From the NCBI GenBank assembly GCA_963786195.1, contig CAWAYH010000009.1:434001-498000 (forward strand): a stretch of DNA of 64,000 nt. The letters run 5' to 3'. The notes under the pieces are model-generated. The model had not been told where the DNA came from, did no database searches, and saw only the letters and a list, made by a program, of their open reading frames with translations. Numbering within the stretch: the stretch's first letter is position 1; each line of letters begins with the position of its first letter. Origin of the DNA: CAWAYH01 sp963786195 (lineage in GTDB: Bacteria; Acidobacteriota; Vicinamibacteria; Vicinamibacterales; 2-12-FULL-66-21). A program made the translations under genes and the position numbers. Shown here piece after piece: positions 61,207 through 64,000 of this stretch.

Positions 61207-63783
61207 ATGATCCGCACGGCGGTCGTGACGATCGTGGCCGGATTGACCGGGATCCTTTCCTTCCCGCAGAGCGTGACCAGACCTGCTGACCCCGAACGCG
61301 GCATCCCGCTGACGCTCGCGGAGGAGCGGGCGAGCCGCATCCGCGATCTCGAGTACACCGTTCACTTTTCGATTCCGCCGGCGCAGACGGATGCCGTCAC
61401 CGGACGCGTCACGATGTCGTTCCGCCTGACGGATGCCACGCGTCCCCTGGCGCTCGACTTCGCTCCGCGTGAAGGCTTTCGCGGCGCCCGTTCCGGCACA
61501 CGGCCCATCACCGCCTACGTCGTCCCCGATCACCTCGTGATTCCCGCCGCGGAGCTGCGCGAAGGGCGCAACGAGATCACGATCGATTTCGTGGCGGGCA
61601 ATGCGCCGCTCAATCGGAATCCGGAGTTCCTCTACACGATCTTCGTGCCGGCGCGCGCGCACCTCGCGTTCCCGTGCTTCGATCAGCCCGACTTGAAGGG
61701 CCGGTGGACGCTCAGCCTCGAGATTCCCTCGGGGTGGCAGGCGGTCGCCAACGGCGCGGAGGTCGGACGATCGGAAGCGGGCGGCCGCGTCAGCCTGACG
61801 TTTGCGAAGACCCAGCCGCTGTCGACCTATCTGTTTGCGTTCGGCGCCGGACGCTTCTCGGTCGAGACGGCCGAACGGGCGGGGCGGACGTTCCGGATGT
61901 ACCACCGCGAGACCGACGCCGCGAAGGTCGCGCGGAACCGCGACGCGATCTTCGACCTGCATGCGTCGGCGCTCGACTGGCTGGAGCGTTACACAGGGAT
62001 CGACTATCCCTTCGGCAAGTTCGATTTCCTGCTCGTGCCCTCGTTTCAGTTCGGCGGCATGGAGCACGCCGGCGCGATCTTCTACAACGCCTCGGGCCTC
62101 CTCCTGGATCCGTCCGCCACGCAGAATCAGAAGCTGGGCCGCGCGAGCGTCATCGCGCACGAGACCGCGCACATGTGGTTCGGCGATCTGGTGACGATGA
62201 GGTGGTTCAACGATGTGTGGATGAAGGAGGTCTTTGCCAACTTCATGGCGGCAAAGATCGTCAACCCGTCGTTTCCCGAGATCAACCACGATCTGCGGTT
62301 CCTGCTCGCGCACTACCCCTCGGCGTACGACGTCGATCGCACGCCCGGGACGAACGCGATTCGCCAGCGGCTCGACAACCTCAGCGAGGCCGGCACGCTC
62401 TACGGCGCCATCATTTATCAGAAGGCGCCGATCGTCATGCGTCAGCTCGAAACGCTGCTCGGCGAGGACTCTTTCCGGGCGGGCCTGCAGCAGTACCTCC
62501 GCGCGCACCGGTTCGGCAATGCCTCATGGCCGGACCTCATCACGGTGCTCGACGCCCGCACGCCGGACGACCTCGCGTCATGGAGCCGCGCGTGGGTGGA
62601 GGAAGCGGGACGGCCCATCGTCCGGACCGAGCTGAAACTGGAAGGCGGACGCATCGCGGGCCTGTCGTTCGTGCAGGCCGATCCCGCCGAATCGCGCGGG
62701 CTGGTCTGGAACCAGCGGCTGCTGGTCACCGTCGGTCTGCCGGACGGCGTCCGCACGTGGCCGGTGCGGATGACGGGCACACGTGCCGACGTACCCGAAG
62801 CGCGCGGGCTGCCTGCGCCGCTCTACGTCCTGCCCGCGGGCGGCGGCATCGGCTACGCAGGCTTCGAGCTCGATTCCGCAAGCATCGCGTATCTGCTCGA
62901 CCGACTGCCAGAGATCGCGGATCCCGTGACGCGCGGCGCCGCGTGGGTGACATTGTGGGATCAGATGCTCGATCGGCGGGCGAAGCCGTCGGCGTTCATT
63001 CAGCTGGCGCTGCGGGCCCTGCCTCGTGAAAGCGACGAGCAGAACGTTCAACAGGTGCTGACGTACACACGCCAGACATACTGGCGGTTCCTCTCCGTTC
63101 CGGAACGCGACTCGGTGACGGCCGACCTCGAACGCGTGCTGCGTGCCGGCGTCGACGCGGCGAAGACCTCCAGCCTCAAATCGGCGTGGTTCTCCACGCT
63201 GCGCGACACCGCCCGTTCGGCATCCGTGCTGGGGTGGCTCGAACGTGTCTGGCGGAAGACCGAGGACGTCCCTGGATTGATCCTCGCGGAACCGGATTAC
63301 TCGACGCTGGCGCTCGAGCTGGCGGTGCGTGAGGTGCCATCCTGGAAGGCGATTCTGGACGAGCAGCTGACCCGGATCGAGAACCCGGACCGCAAGGCAC
63401 GATTTGCGTTCGTCCAGCCGGCGCTGTCCCCCGACCAGGCGGTGCGCGACGCGTTTTTCGCGAGCCTGAAGAACGTCGAGAACCGGCGGCGCGAGCCCTG
63501 GGTGCTCGAAGGGCTCAACTATCTCCACCATCCGCTTCGCGCGGCCTCGTCTGAGAAGTACATCCCGGTCAGCCTCGAGATGCTTGCGGAGATTCAACGA
63601 ACGGGCGACATCTTTTTTCCGAAGCGCTGGGCCGATGCGACGCTCGGTGGCCACAACTCCGCGACCGCGTCGGACATGGTGAAGCGTTTTCTGACGAGGC
63701 TGCCCGCAGACTACCCGGATCGGCTGCGGCGGGTGGTGCTCTCCTCGTCGGACGATCTGTTCCGCGCGAGCGGCGCGCGCTGA
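61207..63783 (+). CDS. M1 family aminopeptidase (zinc metalloprotease)
   Basis: A complete 858-residue protein. N-terminal signal-like segment MIRTAVVTIVAGLTGILSF, then the beta-saddle domain. The exopeptidase motif is FQFGGMEHAGAIFY (G(A)MEN variant with H for N, about residue 283). Zinc site VIAHETAHMWFGDLVTMRWF has HExxH (HETAH, about 318-322) with the distal Glu in WMKEVFANFMA. C-terminal ERAP1-like helical domain runs from about 570. It removes N-terminal residues from peptides, presumably in the periplasm. Starts 12 bases after the GT87 gene. The Asn-to-His change in the GAMEN motif is unusual but occurs in distant homologs. Confidence 0.88.
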   Translation: MIRTAVVTIVAGLTGILSFPQSVTRPADPERGIPLTLAEERASRIRDLEYTVHFSIPPAQTDAVTGRVTMSFRLTDATRPLALDFAPREGFRGARSGTRPITAYVVPDHLVIPAAELREGRNEITIDFVAGNAPLNRNPEFLYTIFVPARAHLAFPCFDQPDLKGRWTLSLEIPSGWQAVANGAEVGRSEAGGRVSLTFAKTQPLSTYLFAFGAGRFSVETAERAGRTFRMYHRETDAAKVARNRDAIFDLHASALDWLERYTGIDYPFGKFDFLLVPSFQFGGMEHAGAIFYNASGLLLDPSATQNQKLGRASVIAHETAHMWFGDLVTMRWFNDVWMKEVFANFMAAKIVNPSFPEINHDLRFLLAHYPSAYDVDRTPGTNAIRQRLDNLSEAGTLYGAIIYQKAPIVMRQLETLLGEDSFRAGLQQYLRAHRFGNASWPDLITVLDARTPDDLASWSRAWVEEAGRPIVRTELKLEGGRIAGLSFVQADPAESRGLVWNQRLLVTVGLPDGVRTWPVRMTGTRADVPEARGLPAPLYVLPAGGGIGYAGFELDSASIAYLLDRLPEIADPVTRGAAWVTLWDQMLDRRAKPSAFIQLALRALPRESDEQNVQQVLTYTRQTYWRFLSVPERDSVTADLERVLRAGVDAAKTSSLKSAWFSTLRDTARSASVLGWLERVWRKTEDVPGLILAEPDYSTLALELAVREVPSWKAILDEQLTRIENPDRKARFAFVQPALSPDQAVRDAFFASLKNVENRRREPWVLEGLNYLHHPLRAASSEKYIPVSLEMLAEIQRTGDIFFPKRWADATLGGHNSATASDMVKRFLTRLPADYPDRLRRVVLSSSDDLFRASGAR

Positions 63784-63852
63784 TCGGCACGCGTGCGTAC
63801 AAACGAAAACGCGGACGCGCTATACGCGCGCTCCGCGTCTCGTACGGATCCA

Positions 63853-63872
63853 CGGATCTCTCGCGAGATCCG
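63853..63872. terminator. Possible bidirectional terminator hairpin
   Basis: CGGATCT (63853-63859) and AGATCCG (63866-63872) can pair around a 6-base loop, between the convergent aminopeptidase gene and the edge gene. The surrounding 63784-63906 is rich in GGATC/GATCC variants, allowing other pairings. No T-run, so factor-independent termination is not certain. Confidence 0.35.
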
Positions 63873-63906
63873 CGTGATCCGCGTCCCGTTGCCTTGGCAA
63901 GTGCGC

Positions 63907-64000
63907 TTACGCCTGCTTCTTGCGCGAGCGGCGACGCAGCACGTAAACGGTGCCGATGACCCCAATCAGAATCGCAGACAGTCCGAACATGGTGATGCCC
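63907..64000 (-). CDS. C-terminal end of a membrane-anchored protein (rest outside window)
   Basis: The minus strand reads GITMFGLSAILIGVIGTVYV then LRRRSRKKQA and TAA at 63907. This is one hydrophobic helix followed by a basic tail, the pattern of a C-terminal membrane anchor or sorting tail. With only 30 residues visible the family cannot be named. Confidence 0.5.
   Translation of the reverse strand, partial: GITMFGLSAILIGVIGTVYVLRRRSRKKQA

Noticed and set aside
60058..62508. 816-codon open frame on the minus strand
   Set aside because: Covers the GT87-like and aminopeptidase genes in antisense and crosses their boundary; Arg/His/Glu-rich low-complexity, typical of GC-rich shadow frames.
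1..64000. CRISPR array, insertion sequence, prophage or integrase
   Set aside because: No spaced identical repeats, no transposase or integrase motifs on either strand; short tandem repeats lack spacers.
1..64000. tRNA or rRNA genes
   Set aside because: No cloverleaf with a T-loop consensus or rRNA-like stretch was noticed by eye; a covariance-model scan would be needed to exclude a tRNA.

Overview
The window is GC-rich, densely coded bacterial chromosome. Overlapping start/stop codons, three MacB/FtsX-type permeases of the kind multiplied in Acidobacteriota (ADOP family), E. coli-type fumarate reductase genes and a very large exopolysaccharide locus point to an acidobacterium, most likely of the Vicinamibacteria type. 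This is inferred from gene content only; no rRNA or tRNA gene was seen.

Left edge (1-5415, minus strand): a compact operon that reads as an unreported lasso-peptide cluster. In transcription order it holds two SAM methyltransferases, a PqqD-like leader-binding protein (B1), an asparagine-synthetase-like lasso cyclase (C), two small tandem precursor peptides (A), a transglutaminase-like leader peptidase (B2) and a PRMT-like methyltransferase that runs off the window. Both precursors carry the leader pattern YxxPxLxxxGxxxxxT and end in Met-rich cores. Each needs at least one single-base frame correction.

Centre (5587-39887): an exopolysaccharide locus. A rightward unit (5684-10553) encodes a secreted Ig-like protein, a Wzc-type tyrosine autokinase, an O-antigen ligase/polymerase and a HAD nucleotidase. 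A leftward, nearly gapless run (38737 to 10560, with 38781-39887 just upstream) carries an ABC exporter, about a dozen glycosyltransferases, four FkbM methyltransferases, three other methyltransferases, a second polymerase-like protein, Wza-like export protein, an outer-membrane barrel, a degenerate NtrC-family regulator, the initiating sugar-1-phosphate transferase, a geranylgeranyl-reductase-like flavoprotein and a nucleotidyltransferase. Together they would build, methylate, polymerise and export a complex polysaccharide.

Right part (39884-64000): metabolic and envelope genes. These are a fused alpha-keto-acid dehydrogenase E1, thioredoxin, three ADOP permeases, frdABCD, a secreted GH44 glucanase, an SPFH/flotillin-like protein, a sigma-54 activator, a GT87-like mannosyltransferase and an M1 aminopeptidase.

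Data quality: several patches (about 23.5-27.4, 39.9-42.4 and 46.4-53.7 kb) carry a frame-breaking indel roughly every 50-250 bases inside otherwise well-conserved genes, and about ten further genes carry one isolated indel. I treat these as probable assembly/read errors, annotate across them and give the whole gene span.
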